The notes beneath the pieces were generated by a model. It did no database searches, was not told the DNA's origin, and was given only the letters and a program-made list of their open reading frames with translations. Below, piece by piece: positions 34,850 through 47,401 of a stretch of 64,000 nucleotides of DNA (its first letter is position 1; each line of letters begins with the position of its first letter). Source of the stretch: Rhizophagus irregularis (Eukaryota; Glomeromycota; Glomeromycetes; Glomerales; Glomeraceae); the NCBI RefSeq assembly GCF_026210795.1, contig NC_089441.1, positions 868,001 to 932,000 on the forward strand, read 5' to 3'. The translations under genes were made by a program, and so were the position numbers.

Positions 34850-37290
34850 TATATACTCACATTTATTTGTACATTAGAATAATTCAGCTTGAGATTTTGT
34901 GTTTGATTTATGTTTGTATTTGAGTTACTCAATACTTTGTTGTTTTTAAACATTCTCATCAAATCAAAAAAATAAAAGATTTTGAAGTTAACTTCAAAAC
35001 TTACCATCCATCGTTCTGTTGAATCCAACATCTAGGACTGAATCTACAAAATAAATAGATACATTAATGAATGTTTCATTAAAAAAATAAATGTTGAAAA
35101 TGGATTAAAAGGGCTGGATCTTACCAAATTTCACGTGTCTAAAGGTCCAGCTATCGAAAATGTTTCAATAATTCAACTCAACCAATTTACTAAAAATAGA
35201 AGCATGAATCCTACAAAAATTAAACAAAAGTCCTTCTTTTAAAAGATAGTTTTGAAAGTTTTCAGCCTATAAGATTAAAGAAATGCTCAAAGAATGTTTT
35301 AAATTATTTCCAAGGATTCTGAATCAAAGTCAAAATCCTATGAAAAAAAAAGGCAGGTTTTGAAAGTGATCTGAAACTTACTAAGAAATCTGCCTATAAC
35401 CCAAAAGTTGAAGCTGGAGTCCTTAGAAAATAGATAAAAAATAAAAAGTTATCAACATGATAACCTAGTAGTACCAGAATACTTAGTTTCTTCATACATT
35501 CCTATAAAAAGCCTAAAAAAAGAAAGGATTAACAAAATGTTGGTTAACATTTCATTAAAAATAAGACTTAAAGTAAAAACCCACATTCAAAATTCCAAAT
35601 GTCTAAAAATCAGAGGAACTAGTCTTCTAAAAAAAAGAAAAAAAGTAAAATTTCATTAAATTAATAAAGTCCATTAAAACCCATAGAAAACAAATGCCTA
35701 GATCAAAATTGCTGAATTCTGAGTGATACATCTAAAAAAAGAATAAATGAAATATTAGAATAATATTTTGTTAAAAGAGATATATTGAAAAGAACCCTCC
35801 TCCTACCAAATCCAACATGTTTGAAGGCTAAAATAAAGGAAAAATCCAAAAAAAAGAAAGATTAATATATAACAAAAAATACAACAAAATAAGAAGAAAA
35901 TCAGAAGAAACTAATGGGAATTTTGAGAAAAGACCTAAAAGAAATCTAGTACAGAAAAACTATAATAATTTCTGGATAAGGTGATAATTATGAAGATATC
36001 ACAGTGATAATTATGCAAATATTACAGTGATAATTACAAAGATGTTACAAAAGAATCACAGCAATAATTATTAAGATATCACAAGAGAAGTCACAAAGAA
36101 AAAATAGAAAATTTTAAGTAAAGAAAATACAGGACAACCAAAAAGAAGAAATGGCTGGAAAACTATAAAAGAAATATTACAAAAGAAAAAAATAAATAAT
36201 TTTTAATAAAATCATCAAATTTTATTAGAGATGAAATTCTAAATCATTAAAGAATTGCAACAATTAATTAATAGATGATTGACAAAAATGCTGAAAAAGA
36301 TAATTGACAAGAAGATCAACAAAAGTATAGAAAACAAACCAATGAAAATTTAGACCTGAAGTTATCAACCAGTTAGAAAAATATTTTGAGAGTAACACAA
36401 AAAAAATTGTATACCTACTATAATAGGGAGAGGATAAAATCTTGAATCAAATAATTATGATTGAGGTGCAGTATTGGAATACAAAATCAATACATACAAT
36501 TTGGAGGATCACAAGGCTTGAGTTCAATTCTTTTAAGGCATATAGATTTATAAAATTTTATAATAGAGATTTAAAAATATAATAATTAGACATGAGTTCG
36601 ATTCAATTAGATTTGTGAGAACACAAATTTTTAAAGGTGGAAATAATGTAACTGCCAAGTACCAAGCATGAATATCATAGAATAGAAAGTCTTAAATAGA
36701 GTAGAAAATTAGAAAATTAGAATATAATGCTAGTTATGTGGATAGCAATGCAGATTACTCCAGGTCATGAGTCTAAACTGATTCCATATATAGTGTTTTA
36801 TACTATATAGTTCTATGAAACATATTTTTATATTTGAAGGATCAAATTTTTGCTTGAATAAATAATGGACTTTATTTTGAAATTCAAGTTGTATTTTTGT
36901 GAAATTAATGAAGATGATTGTGTGGGAACACTTTAGTGGGAATCATAGGCTTCACCATTTAAAAAAAAGAAATGAAATGTTAAGTTTGCTTTCTTGCTGA
37001 ATTCCTATGCATCTCCTGGCCATCTAAATGAAACAAAATATAACATTAGCAAACATTTCAAAAAAAATAAATTTAAAATAAAGAAAAGAAAAACTAAAAT
37101 TACCCTACCAAAATTCCATATTTGAAATAACCACCTAAAAAAAAAGAAAGGAAATAAACTATTAACCACTTGTTAAAATAAAGAACAATTTAAGAAAAAA
37201 AAAACAGAAAAACTTACTAAAATTTTGTGCCTCAAAGATCAAAAAGAGAATAAAAGAACTATCTAAAAAAATAAAAAATATTCTGACATT
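34850..37290 (-). repeat. Exon-intron array 2 (minus strand)
   Basis: Read on the minus strand, exon-like pieces of about 25-50 nt sit between AG (after a T-rich tract) and GTAAG/GTAGG. Examples: 37134-37109 (26 nt, GTGGTTATTTCAAATATGG...), 35150-35125 (26 nt, holding CTTTAGACACGTG), and one ending at a donor near 35004. Introns contain GAAATGTTTGCTAATGTT, the same stem-with-branch-site phrase seen in the other arrays. The core CTTTAGACACGTG nearly equals exon cores at 8728 and 43676. No continuous frame is produced. Several modules are worn, so exact ends in the middle are uncertain. Confidence 0.55.
36480..36830. other. tRNA-like B-box phrases, possible SINE remnant
   Basis: GAGTTCAATTC (36522) and GAGTTCGATTC (36593) resemble pol III B boxes, with similar context and about 70 bases between them. 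No full tRNA cloverleaf can be built. Confidence 0.25.
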
Positions 37291-39105
37291 TTGATGATTT
37301 TTTAATAGAAAATATGAGAGTTGGAAAAGAAAAAATCCATGATAATAATATAATAATAAAAGGATTGTAATATACTATCAAAAAAACATATATTGATAGT
37401 AAAGTAATATATCACAACCAGATATTGTTCCTAGACAACAAGAATTAATTATTACCCAGGTTAGCCACATGAACCTGTTTTTAATATTTACTAATAAAGC
37501 TAACTAGTGTAGTACATCATTGTAGAATCAAGAAAAACATGATTCCCTCTTATGCTGTCTAAAAGAGAGCAATTGGAAGGTTGCATGATTTAATAATATC
37601 AATGAATTTTATTTGAAGGTTAACAAATGTGCATTTCAATATAGGTCAAGTCAATTTCTTTACAAAATTAGTGAAGATTTCAAAAATCTTTACAAAGAAC
37701 ATAATTATAAAGGTTGACAATGAGTCTTTAAAGACCATTTTTCAATTTTATATACATAATCACTTTTTTCCACGAAATTTTACTGAAATATGAAACATAT
37801 GGTGAAATTTCAATTCCAAAAATAACTGCCAATTCTTTTGAGGCAATGCTAAAGTAGATACAATTTAATATTTAATCTAAAACTAGTGATCTATTTTTCA
37901 GATCAGATCAAACCTGAAGTTGAGAGGCAGTAGTATGACTCAGCTTTCACTGAATCTGGTTCAGTGTGATTCAAATTTGGAACACTATTTAAAACAAAAA
38001 AAAACTGCTGTATTTGATTATTGATGTTGTAGATATATGTATTCTGGTATGATCTCACTGGATGACTACAAACTGTCAGATTTCTTTGATTTATTACACG
38101 CCACTATAAATCTTGAATTAACAGAAATTGTTGATTATCTGAAAATCAAAACAAAACTTGTCTTGTAACAATGAATGAATTTTTAGATGCAGAATTCTCA
38201 TTATATATACGCTATATAATATCTTATTCATTCTAATGAATGTGTTAATTGGCTTTATCTGAAAGTTATCTTAGAAAACTATGATAAGAAAATTTATGCT
38301 ATTTATTATACTGTTTTTTGTATTATTAATAAATAAAAAATTACATATCATCTTATGCTATTTTAACCTGTAACCTGATCTACATGTTTTTTAATTTTTT
38401 TTAATCATGAAATTAAAAATATAATATGGCTGAACTATCTTGGAACTTAAAGTTTTCAAAATTTTAGAGCATGAAAAGGGTTAATGGCCAAATTTGCTGC
38501 TACTTTGATGGCAAAAGCGATGCTCTTCTGAACCTTTCAAGTCTGAAGATAACTTCCATATATTCTTCAAATCAACCAAGATTTTCAAGATTATGACATA
38601 AAGGGAAGGACCTGCAACAGCTAAAGAGTCTAAGGAAAAAAGAAGCATTTACTTTCCATTCATCCATTTGACTTACAAACCCACGAAATTCAAGATTCTA
38701 ACAAGCATTTCAAGCATTGTATGGAGAATATTTTGAGCATTACAGGTAATGAATAAATCTCTTATCCTGTATTCCTGTTTTCATTTCTTGTTATTTACTT
38801 CATATGAGCATTTGAGTTGCTAGATATTCTGAGCGAAGCCTTTAGAAATGTTATGCTGGACCTTATCTTCTGTAACACTAATAAGGTTCTCATCTCCTGA
38901 AATGAAAGTTATAAGCAAGGGCACTGATAAGTTTTAAAAAAATGGCATGCATGGTCTCAAAAAAAAATTCTTATACCTTAACTACTCTTTCAGTTTTTTA
39001 ATAATATTCGTATAACAATAAAATGGAGCTTTTAAATATGTAAATATTGAATATTCTTTTGATTTTAAAATCAAGTCCCATAACAATTTTGTTCATTTCT
39101 TTCAT
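37291..39105. other. Gene-free region
   Basis: Includes an imperfect inverted repeat at about 37367-37425 (TTGTAATATACTATCA against TGATAGTAAAGTAATATATCACAA). A less A+T-rich stretch lies at 38460-38750, ending CATTACAG-GTAATG, and could be an exon of a non-coding transcript. No protein gene found. Confidence 0.35.
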
Positions 39106-39111
39106 TATTGA

Positions 39112-39425
39112 AGATAATAATTGTATTTATTGTGGTGATAAATATACTGAAACACTTCTTTGCTACCAAAAATATTGCAAAAAATGTTTATCACATTATA
39201 TTACCTAATGATGTCGTACTTGGATGTATACATATACACAACGAAGTCTGTAGTGAACATAAAATAAGTAAGGAAAGAAAACAACTTAAATTGTACAAAT
39301 TGCAGCAATTGTTCAGAAGTTTTATATTTTAAGAATAATTGCAAAGGTATGTATTATGATCACTATAATGACCACTATGTGACTATGAGGAAAAGCACTG
39401 TGAATTATGTAAAAAATCATCGTTA
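39112..39425 (+). pseudogene. Cysteine-rich N-terminal fragment of a kinase-type family
   Basis: Three frames in succession give CIYCGDKYTETLLCYQKYCKKC, then VCSEHKISKERKQLKL, then CTNCSNCSEVLYFKNNCK. This spacing of paired cysteines resembles the zinc-binding N-terminal region that precedes many Glomeromycotina TKL-like kinases. At least two frameshifts are present and no kinase domain follows. Confidence 0.5.
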
Positions 39426-39429
39426 AATT

Positions 39430-40023
39430 CACTAAATTAATGATTAGAGTGTAGATTAGCGGGTAGGAATTGAAACTATTAAAAGGGGGAAATTTTGTGA
39501 CTTTGGGATCTTTGGCAAGATTTATTAAGGAGAATATATATCTTTCTTTTTAAATTTTTATTTTTTATTTCACTTTTATTTTTTTTTTAAATATAGATTT
39601 TTAATTATTTTTAGTGGTGCAAAAACTTTTATAAAAATTTTTAAATAGGTTTTAGTCTTTTTTTTGTAATAAATAACAAGCTAATAAACAGAAAATATAT
39701 TAATATGTCTTTAAATTTGAAAAATGGAAGTTTTTAATTTTGGATCAACAAAAAAGTTAAAGATTCAAATAATTCATGATTTATAACTGAAGGCAAAGCA
39801 TAATAATAATATATGATACTAATTGACTTTGTTTTACCAAAAGGCAATTCTTTGACATCCAAAGAAACTGTCTGTGCATGTGGATCATTATAAAAAACGG
39901 AATAGAGAAATTTTCAAAAAAAAAAAAATTATAGAAAATCCGGTCAAATGAGAATGATTATAAAAAAAATTACCACATTAATTAAATTAAAAACTCTTGA
40001 ACTAGGGACTCTTATTATTCAGA
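39430..40023. other. Gene-free spacer
   Basis: Nothing recognised beyond A+T-rich sequence. Confidence 0.5.
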
Positions 40024-40025
40024 TA

Positions 40026-42384
40026 CAGTCAGTCATACTGTCATATGAGGCGCCATGCTGTTCAAAAGTCTGGGGTTTAAACCCCAGATCAAATCCCAGA
40101 TTTATCCGGGTGAAAATGGATTAATCCATATTTCATCCCAGATTTTCCTATATTTCACCCCGGATTTGATCCATATTTTATCCTGGATCTGATCCATATT
40201 TTATCCCGGATCTGATCCACATTTTACCCCAGATTAATTCCTTAAATTTCACCAAAAATTATATCACACCCAATTGTCAAACCCCGGATTAATCCATATT
40301 TCATCCCAGATTTGATCCATATTTTATCCCGGATTTGATCTATATTTTATCCCGGATTTGATTTATCCCAGATTCAATTTTATCCCAGATCTGATCTATA
40401 TTTTATCCGGATTATATTTTATCCTTAGACTATATCACAGGTTTTTAAGTCATGTGATCAGATTTTTTTGTTTATGAGATCATTTTAGAAACCTCTCTTA
40501 TAACTTTAAAATAAAGTAAAATTTCTATTAAAGTTTACATGAGATGTTTTGAATAGAGATAAAGATGACCCTGAAATTAGATTTTCCAAAATTCTGAACC
40601 CATAATCCGTAATTCCAAACTTCTGAAATCTGAAATTCCAGCCAAAATTGAAATTAAATATGTAAATTCAGCTGGAATTATGCACTTAATTCCAGCAGGA
40701 ACTATTGAATTTCGATTTTGGCTGGAATTACGGGTTAATTAATTTTAATTATGAATTAATTTTGGCAGAATTTCAGATTTCAGATTTTTGTTAAATTAAT
40801 TTCAAATTTCAGGGCTATCCTTAAATATAGAGATTACATGATTTTAAATTATTACCAGATGTCATACCCTTTACGCTTAATTTCAGCCAAGTTGCCAAGT
40901 TTGTAATGCTGGTTCCATTCTCACATTATATCATATGACTGAAATTTTAGGTAAGTTTTCAAAAAATATTTTTCAAAAATAAAATAATTTTTTAATTATT
41001 TTTTTTTCATTTTTATAGGAACTGACATTACACTTATTGAAATTTTAGTTCCAATAAAATTGGAAAATTATACATAAGGTTATATGACTTTTTAAAAGGA
41101 AAATTTTCATATCAATCATTTGGTATTATTTATTTTATTTCTCTTATCTAACAATTTTATAATTAGAAGGCAAAAAAAAACCAAGCCCTTTAGATAAATA
41201 TAAACAATAAATATTTTTAGATTATATAGGGGAGAAAATTTGTTGGTATTATTGAAAAAATATTTAGTATTATAATAATCATATATATAATTCATATTTA
41301 AAGTTTAAACATCCTATATATAAATAGAAACTTTATTATAAAAAATTTTTTAAAATTTTATTTTCAGAATTTTTCTAACTATTACTGGAGATGATGATCA
41401 CCAGGTGACTGAAATTATGATAATCAACCAGCATTAAAAAATATAATGCCAGTAAAAATTGATAATTCTGGCTAAATGAAAATAATTACCTGGTAATTTG
41501 AAGTAAAAAACTTATTTTCATACATTTTTTATAAATAAATATGTTGAAAAATATTTTGAGATTTTTTTAAAAATTTATTATTAACCTATTAACAGGGTGA
41601 TTAAAATAAATTATTTTTATTATTTATTCAGTGCAATACCTCTCGTATAATAGGTATCTCTTGTATTTTATATGATGATCTAATAATTAGAATTTTATAA
41701 AATTTTATAATTAAATAGTTTTTAATAAAATAAATTGATTAAGTAAATAAAAAATTTTCTCAATTTTTTTACTTATATAATATAAAAATTATGATAAATT
41801 TGATTGGTTAAAATTATATAATATTGAAATTTATATATTTAGTAATCATAATTCTGGCTAAATTTATAATGCTAACTAGAGTTAAGATTAATTATTAAGG
41901 TTTTTTTTTAAAATTTAAAGAGCAGCGTAAGGAGAATTTAATTTTATTGGTTGATCGGCAAGAATTCTAACTGGCTAAAATCAATAATTGACTTCGTAAT
42001 GTTGGATTTATATCACCAGGATAAAATCAAAATCAAATCCGGGATAAAATATAAATCAGATCCAGGATAAAATATGGATTAATCCGGGGTAAAATATGGT
42101 TTAAATCTGGGATGAAATATGGATTAATCCGGGGTTTGACAATTGGGTGTGATGTAATTTTTGGTGAAATTTAAGGAATTAATCTGGGGTAAAATGTGGA
42201 TCAGATCCGGGATAAAATATGGATCAGATCTGGGATAAAATATGGATCAAATCCGGGGTGAAATATAGGAAAATCTGGGATGAAATATGGATTAATCCAT
42301 TTTCACCCCGGATAAATCTGGGATTTGATCTGGGGTTTAAACCCCAGACTTTTGATCAGTATGGCGCTTCATACTGTCATACTG
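40026..42384. mobile_element. Foldback-type DNA element with ~380-bp inverted arms
   Basis: Arms at about 40026-40430 and 42000-42384 are inverted copies. Each begins near CAGT...GGCGCCAT, passes the 14-bp palindrome GGGGTTTAAACCCC, and then holds many copies of a ~27-bp unit like TTTATCCCGGATYTGATCCATA. A TA dinucleotide flanks both ends. The A+T-rich core (40440-42000) has no coding sequence. Repeated subterminal units inside long arms fit Foldback or non-autonomous Tc1/mariner-like elements; family assignment is uncertain. It sits just 188 bases before the kinase ATG at 42572. Confidence 0.85.
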
Positions 42385-43244
42385 TAAATTACCTCCTGTT
42401 ATTTGGTACTACACGTGTGTGTAATACAAAAAAGGACTAATGGCAAAATTATGTCCTATGTCCCATGCTCGACAAAATTAGCCCCTGTACTACTATGATA
42501 TAAACTTCTATAAATAATTCTTTAACTATGCAATAATACAAATTCCTTTTTTATAAATTTGAAAATAAAAAATGAGTTACAATAATAAGGACGAGATAGT
42601 ACAATTAGAAACTGAATTTAATGAATTGAATATTTCTGATAGAAATCCAAATTTCAATCATGAATATTGTTATAAACTAAAAGGTGACAAATTATGGTGT
42701 AAAGAATGTGTTCCTTATTATACAATTGAAGGATGGACCAGTGGGAATAATGGGATTGATGAATTCTTTGCTAACAATGCTAAATTTTCATAATGCATTG
42801 TGCAATCATTGTACAAGTCTTGTACAAGGTATTTTAAATCTGAAAATATATAGTACGATATTTCTAACAATACATTTTTAATATTAATTTATTCACAATC
42901 AATTGTAAAATATATAATTCTGATACATTTTCCAATGAATCTTAAAATCTTTTACAATGTTTTCACAAGATTTTACTTATATATATATTGTACAAAATAT
43001 TGTATAATGAATTTTCACAATTAATTATTTATAACATAATCTAATTACCATTAACGTTAATATATACTAGGTGTATAATCTAATTACATTAAAAACCCTA
43101 CGGGCTTTTCGTAAAATTTATATATTAAAAATATAAAAAAAAGAATTCGAATTTCGGAGAAACCCATGGCCCTATTTATATAAAATTATGTATCACGTGC
43201 ATTTGATATAATCCGCAGTTCGATGACTTTGATCAACTAACTTT

Positions 43245-43555
43245 TTTATAACTTTTTTTTTCTTTAAACTTTTTTTCTTATAAACTTTTTTTTCTTTAAA
43301 CTTTTTTTTCTTTCTTATAAACTTTTTTTTTCTCCTTTTAAACTTTTTTTTCTTCTTTTAAATAAACTTTTTTTTTACTTTTTGATTCATTCTTCCCTTT
43401 TCCTTCGTTCACCCTTTCACTTCCCTTCGTATCCTTCTTTCATCTCTTCCTTGTTCTTTCCTTTTCTTTTCCTCCCTTTTCCCTTTACTTTTACATTCCC
43501 CTTCTCTTTTCTTTCTCTTTTCCCGCTTCTCTCGCACTTTTTGTTGAAGAAATCT
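43245..43555 (+). promoter_or_regulatory. Pyrimidine-rich tract before array 3
   Basis: First a repeat of TAAACTTTTTTTTCTT (43250-43380), then about 170 nt of almost pure C and T, then the first exon-like piece. A similar leader phrase ahead of it (43185-43225) matches one in array 1. This is the probable promoter or 5' region of the array transcript; inference only. Confidence 0.4.
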
Positions 43556-45505
43556 TAAGCGTTTCCTCCTTAGGTGCAAATTTCTGGTAAGTTTGTCTTT
43601 TTTTTTAATTGTTTCATTTTAACGAACGATTTTTAATAGTTGTTTTTCTTACTTTTTTTTAGACTTCGAGTATTTAGACGCGTGAGAATATGGTGGGAAA
43701 ATTTTTTCTTAATATCTATTTTAATGAAACGTTTCTAACGTTTCAAATTTTTTCTTTTTTTTAGATGGTTCTTATGGTCTTCTTGGACGCAGCATTTCGG
43801 CAAGTTTATTAGAAATCATTTGTAAAATAAATAAAATGACAGTTTTTTCTTAACTTTTTTTAGACAACATGATTCTTTGGCTATTTGAACGCGTGGGAAT
43901 ATGGTGGCTAATATGGTGGGAAATTTTCTTTTTTTTTTAATTATCTATTTTAACAAAACGTTTTACTAATTCGATTTTCTCTTTTTTTTAGACATATTAT
44001 TTCGGTAGGAATTTCCAAAAAAAAAAAAAAAAAAAAAATATTTTTTTTTTATTTCTTTAACGAAATGTTTTACTAACATTTCGATTTTCTCTTTTCTTTT
44101 TTTAGACGGTCAGTCCTTGGGCGCGTATTATTTTGGTAGGGCTTTTTGAAAAAAAATCTTTTTCTTTAATTTCTTTCTTTTTAATGAAACGTTTTGCTAA
44201 CGTTTCGTTTTTCTCTTCTTTTATCTTAGACAGCAAGCACTTCAGGATCTTTGGATACGCGGAACTTCACTTTCGGTAAGTTTTTTCTCTGTTTTAGTCT
44301 ATTTATTTTAACAAAACGCATTTTAACATTCAATTTTATTCTTGTTTTTTAGATAGGGCTAAACGTTTCGTTCTTTCTTTTGGAGATTTTATTAAAATGA
44401 ATTTAAATTATAGTTATAAAAATGACCGAGGAAGTAATCATGAAATTACAGATTTTGAAAAACAGTAAGTGAAAACAACAGTTCCGTATTCTCTTTTGAC
44501 GGCAAAATGCGAACCAGAAGTGGAATTTGGTAGTGAGCTAACCTTTATGATTTTTTTTTACGCTTCTTTTCAGTACTAATATTTCATGTTCCTCTTTTTT
44601 TAGATGGCTGATACTTCGAATTTCTTTAGACATGCGAGAATTTGGTGGGTGGGTTTTTCTTTGAGACAGTTAAGTTTCAAAAAAAAAAAAATTTTTGAAC
44701 TTTAAAAAAAAAACATTTTTTGTGGGAACTTTGGTTCCAAATCGGACATGGCAGAATCAGGTAAGTTCTTAAAAATTATTTAAAGACCTTAAAAACATTT
44801 TATTGACGTTTTTTCTATTATATAGGTCCTGGATCATATTTTTAGTGTTTCAAAATTTTTGAAACTTTCCTTTTGTAGATTTGAATGGACTAAACCATCA
44901 GAAGAGATAAAGTAAGTTTCATCATGAACTTTGCTTCTTTTAATTTTTTAATAAAAGAAACGTATTGTTAATGTTTCTCTATTTTTTTTTGTAAGATTCG
45001 AATTCTGACCATGGAAGATTAAGTTTACGTATGTATCATTACAAAACTTAGTTTTATTTTATTTTTCTTTTAACTTTGATATTTTAACGAAGTCTTACAT
45101 CTTTTGCTTCTTTTTTTAGACGGCTAGTTTTTTAGATCTTTGAAGTTTTGACATGTAAAATTCATGTTAATTTAGTGGGATTCTATTCTTATTGTAAATT
45201 ATTCTTTAATTGTTTCTCTCCTTTTTAGATGGATTGTTCTTCGAGTATTTGTTGCATGGAATTCGGTAGATGATCTTTTCTTTGAACTATTTTTCTAACG
45301 GAATGTCTATTAACATTTCGTTTTACTTTTCTAGTCGGGTATAGATGTGTGAAATTAGTTGGATTATTTCTTTTATTAGGCAGCCAGTTTTTCGGGTCTC
45401 TCTGACTCTTTTTGAACATGTTGGTTTTTGGATTTCGGTAAGTGTATTTTTTTCATTAGTTTGTTTATATTAATGAATGTTACTTCATTCTTTTTTTTTC
45501 AGGAA
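43556..45505 (+). repeat. Exon-intron array 3 (tandem micro-exon modules)
   Basis: The clearest of the three arrays. Exons include 43765-43799 (35 nt), 43864-43903 (40), 44106-44135 (30) and 44230-44275 (46), plus one of only about 13 nt near 43994. Each follows a T-rich tract plus TTAG and begins A(C/T)GG or ACA, and ends TTTCG or AATATG before GTAAG/GTAGG/GTGG. One donor is GCAAG. Introns of 64-95 nt share a stem-forming phrase TGAAACGTTTTGCTAACGTTTCG, which contains the branch-site sequence CTAAC. Exon lengths do not keep a frame. Confidence 0.65.
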
Positions 45506-47401
45506 ATTTTTTTCGTTTCTTTTTAATAGTATTCGCATCTACACCAAAAAAACAAAGAATGGTAAAAAAATGAACACTTATAAGGATGTAAAGTAGTTGT
45601 ATAAAGAAAATGAAAATAAAAGAGAAAAGAAACTTGATTGCAAGGAAAGAGAGAAGAGTAATTAAATGAGGATAGAGGAGGATTGACATCTTACGTGTGA
45701 TGAACCATAGAATTAATTTTTAGATAATATTACATTAAATAAGTAAATTATAATGTATTTTATAATTAAATTTTACAATATATTTTCAATAAATATTACA
45801 ATAAATTTTACAGTATATTTTTCAATAAATTTTATAATATATTTTACAATAATTTGCTACAATTTATATTAAATATACATGTTAATAAATTAATGTTACA
45901 ATAAATTTTATACTAACTATTGTACAATGTCCCTACAAGACCAATAACGAGTATCTTAACATGGTTTGTATATAATATACTGTAATATTAATTTTACAAT
46001 GTATTTTAGAAATTTTAGGTTGTTAGCAAAGTTTATCAAGGATACGATTTATAATGCAAAAAATAATTATTTTTATAATGGCAAATTTTATCCAAAATTT
46101 CTTGAATGGGTACCATTTGATAGATTTGAGGATATAAACCAAATTGGTGAAGGTGGGTTTGCTAAAGTATATTCCGCAACATGGATTGATGGCAAAACGA
46201 AATATAAAAGACATGACGGAAGTTTGGAAAAAAGAGAACCTGAACCTATAAAAGTTGCTTTGAAAAAATTGAATGAATCACAAAATATTTCACCAGAATA
46301 TTTAAATGAAGTATATTTCCACTTTTTTTATTGTTATCTAATTTTAAAATATAATTATTAATTACAATTATTGATTTTTAAATTTTCATAGATTAAAATA
46401 CTTTGGAATTTTTACTTAAATGAAACTAGTGATACTTATTTAAAATTTTATGGAATAACTAAAGATGACAAAACTAAAAAGTTTATGATGATTATGCAGT
46501 TAGTAAATCAAGGAAATTTAAGAAGTGTTCTTTCAAGTAATTTTAATAATATCGTTTGGATTGAAAAATTACTAGTCTTACATAACATATTATATGATCT
46601 TAAAGATTTGCATAAATTGGGTTATTTTCATAAAGATTTAAATATATTACTGAATAGAAAAGAAGAACCTGATAAAAATCTTTCTTATGTTTCAGATTTT
46701 GGATTATCAGGACCATCAAATGAACATAAATCCGATAATAAAACTTGTGGAGTATTGCCATACATTTCTCCAGAAGTTTTGAATGGTGAACCATATTCAT
46801 TAATCATTATCTTCTGATATCTATAGTTTTGGTATAATTATGGCAGAATTATCATCTGGAAGATCTCCTTTTTATAATAGAAAACATGATTATAGCTTAG
46901 CATTAGAAATATGTAATGGAATCAGGCCTGAATTTGGAAAGGGAACTCCTGAAATTTATAAAAAATTAGCATATAGATGTATGAGTGCTATTCCAAATCA
47001 AAGACCAACAGCTAGTGAATTATATGACATATTAAATTTTTGGTATATTTCTCATTATAGATATTTATCAAGAAGAGGAAAATTTTGGTTATAAGGGAAA
47101 AGAAATTAAAGCTACTTTTGATGAAGCTAATAAAGAAATACCAAATATTTCAACTTCACATGAAAAAAATCCTGATGCCGTATACACAAGTAGGGTATTT
47201 ACATTTAGTAGTAATTTGCCAAAACCTATTAATTCATCTATTATTACTTCGTATCTTGATGAAGATAATAAAGGTATTGTACTTGAACTATTACTATTAT
47301 GATTATTCCTTCTATATGATTAGTCCTATAATTACTTTTTTTTTTATTGTTTTATAGATTGTCAAGATTCTAAATTATTTGATTTAGAGGTTTCTAGTTA
47401 A

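Larger units (their letters stand above)
42766..46031. mobile_element. TIR element inserted in a kinase gene, carrying array 3
   Basis: Left end CTTTGCTAACAATGCTAAAT and right end (read inward) CTTTGTTAACAACCTAAAAT-like sequence form imperfect ~35-bp terminal inverted repeats; the right terminus is TTGTTAGCAAAG. Removing the element restores GAATTTATCAAGG in the kinase frame, with a 2-bp (TT) duplication at most. Subterminal parts (42880-43030 and 45740-45930) are rich in TTGTAAAAT/ATTTTACAA in opposite orientation. There is no transposase gene; the interior is a leader, a pyrimidine tract and the exon-intron array. Confidence 0.8.
42572..47401 (+). pseudogene. TKL-like protein kinase gene split by a 3.27-kb element
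   Basis: The N-terminal part (42572-42765) reads NHEYCYKLKGDKLWCKECVP...GIDEF, as in the two kinases on the minus strand. Reading is broken at GIDEF and resumes at 46032 with FIKDTIYNAKN, exactly where the intact paralogues continue. The rest shows IGEGGFAKVYS, VALKKL, an intron at about 46312-46390, HKDLN-ILLN, DFGLSGP and SPE. The catalytic loop lacks the HSG of HKDFHSGN, and a short insertion near 46801 shifts the frame before SSDIYSFG. A last intron near 47274-47357 precedes the ending DLEVSS. It cannot give an active kinase. Confidence 0.85.

Noticed and set aside
36515-36610. tRNA gene with GAGTTCGATTC B box
   Set aside because: No partner A box at the right distance and no cloverleaf.
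42219-42440. Short protein with repeated IWIKSG and IWDEIW phrases
   Set aside because: It is the translation of the foldback element's 27-bp repeat units.
45480-45689. Minus-strand hydrophobic small protein
   Set aside because: Composition-driven open frame at the edge of the exon-intron array with no support.
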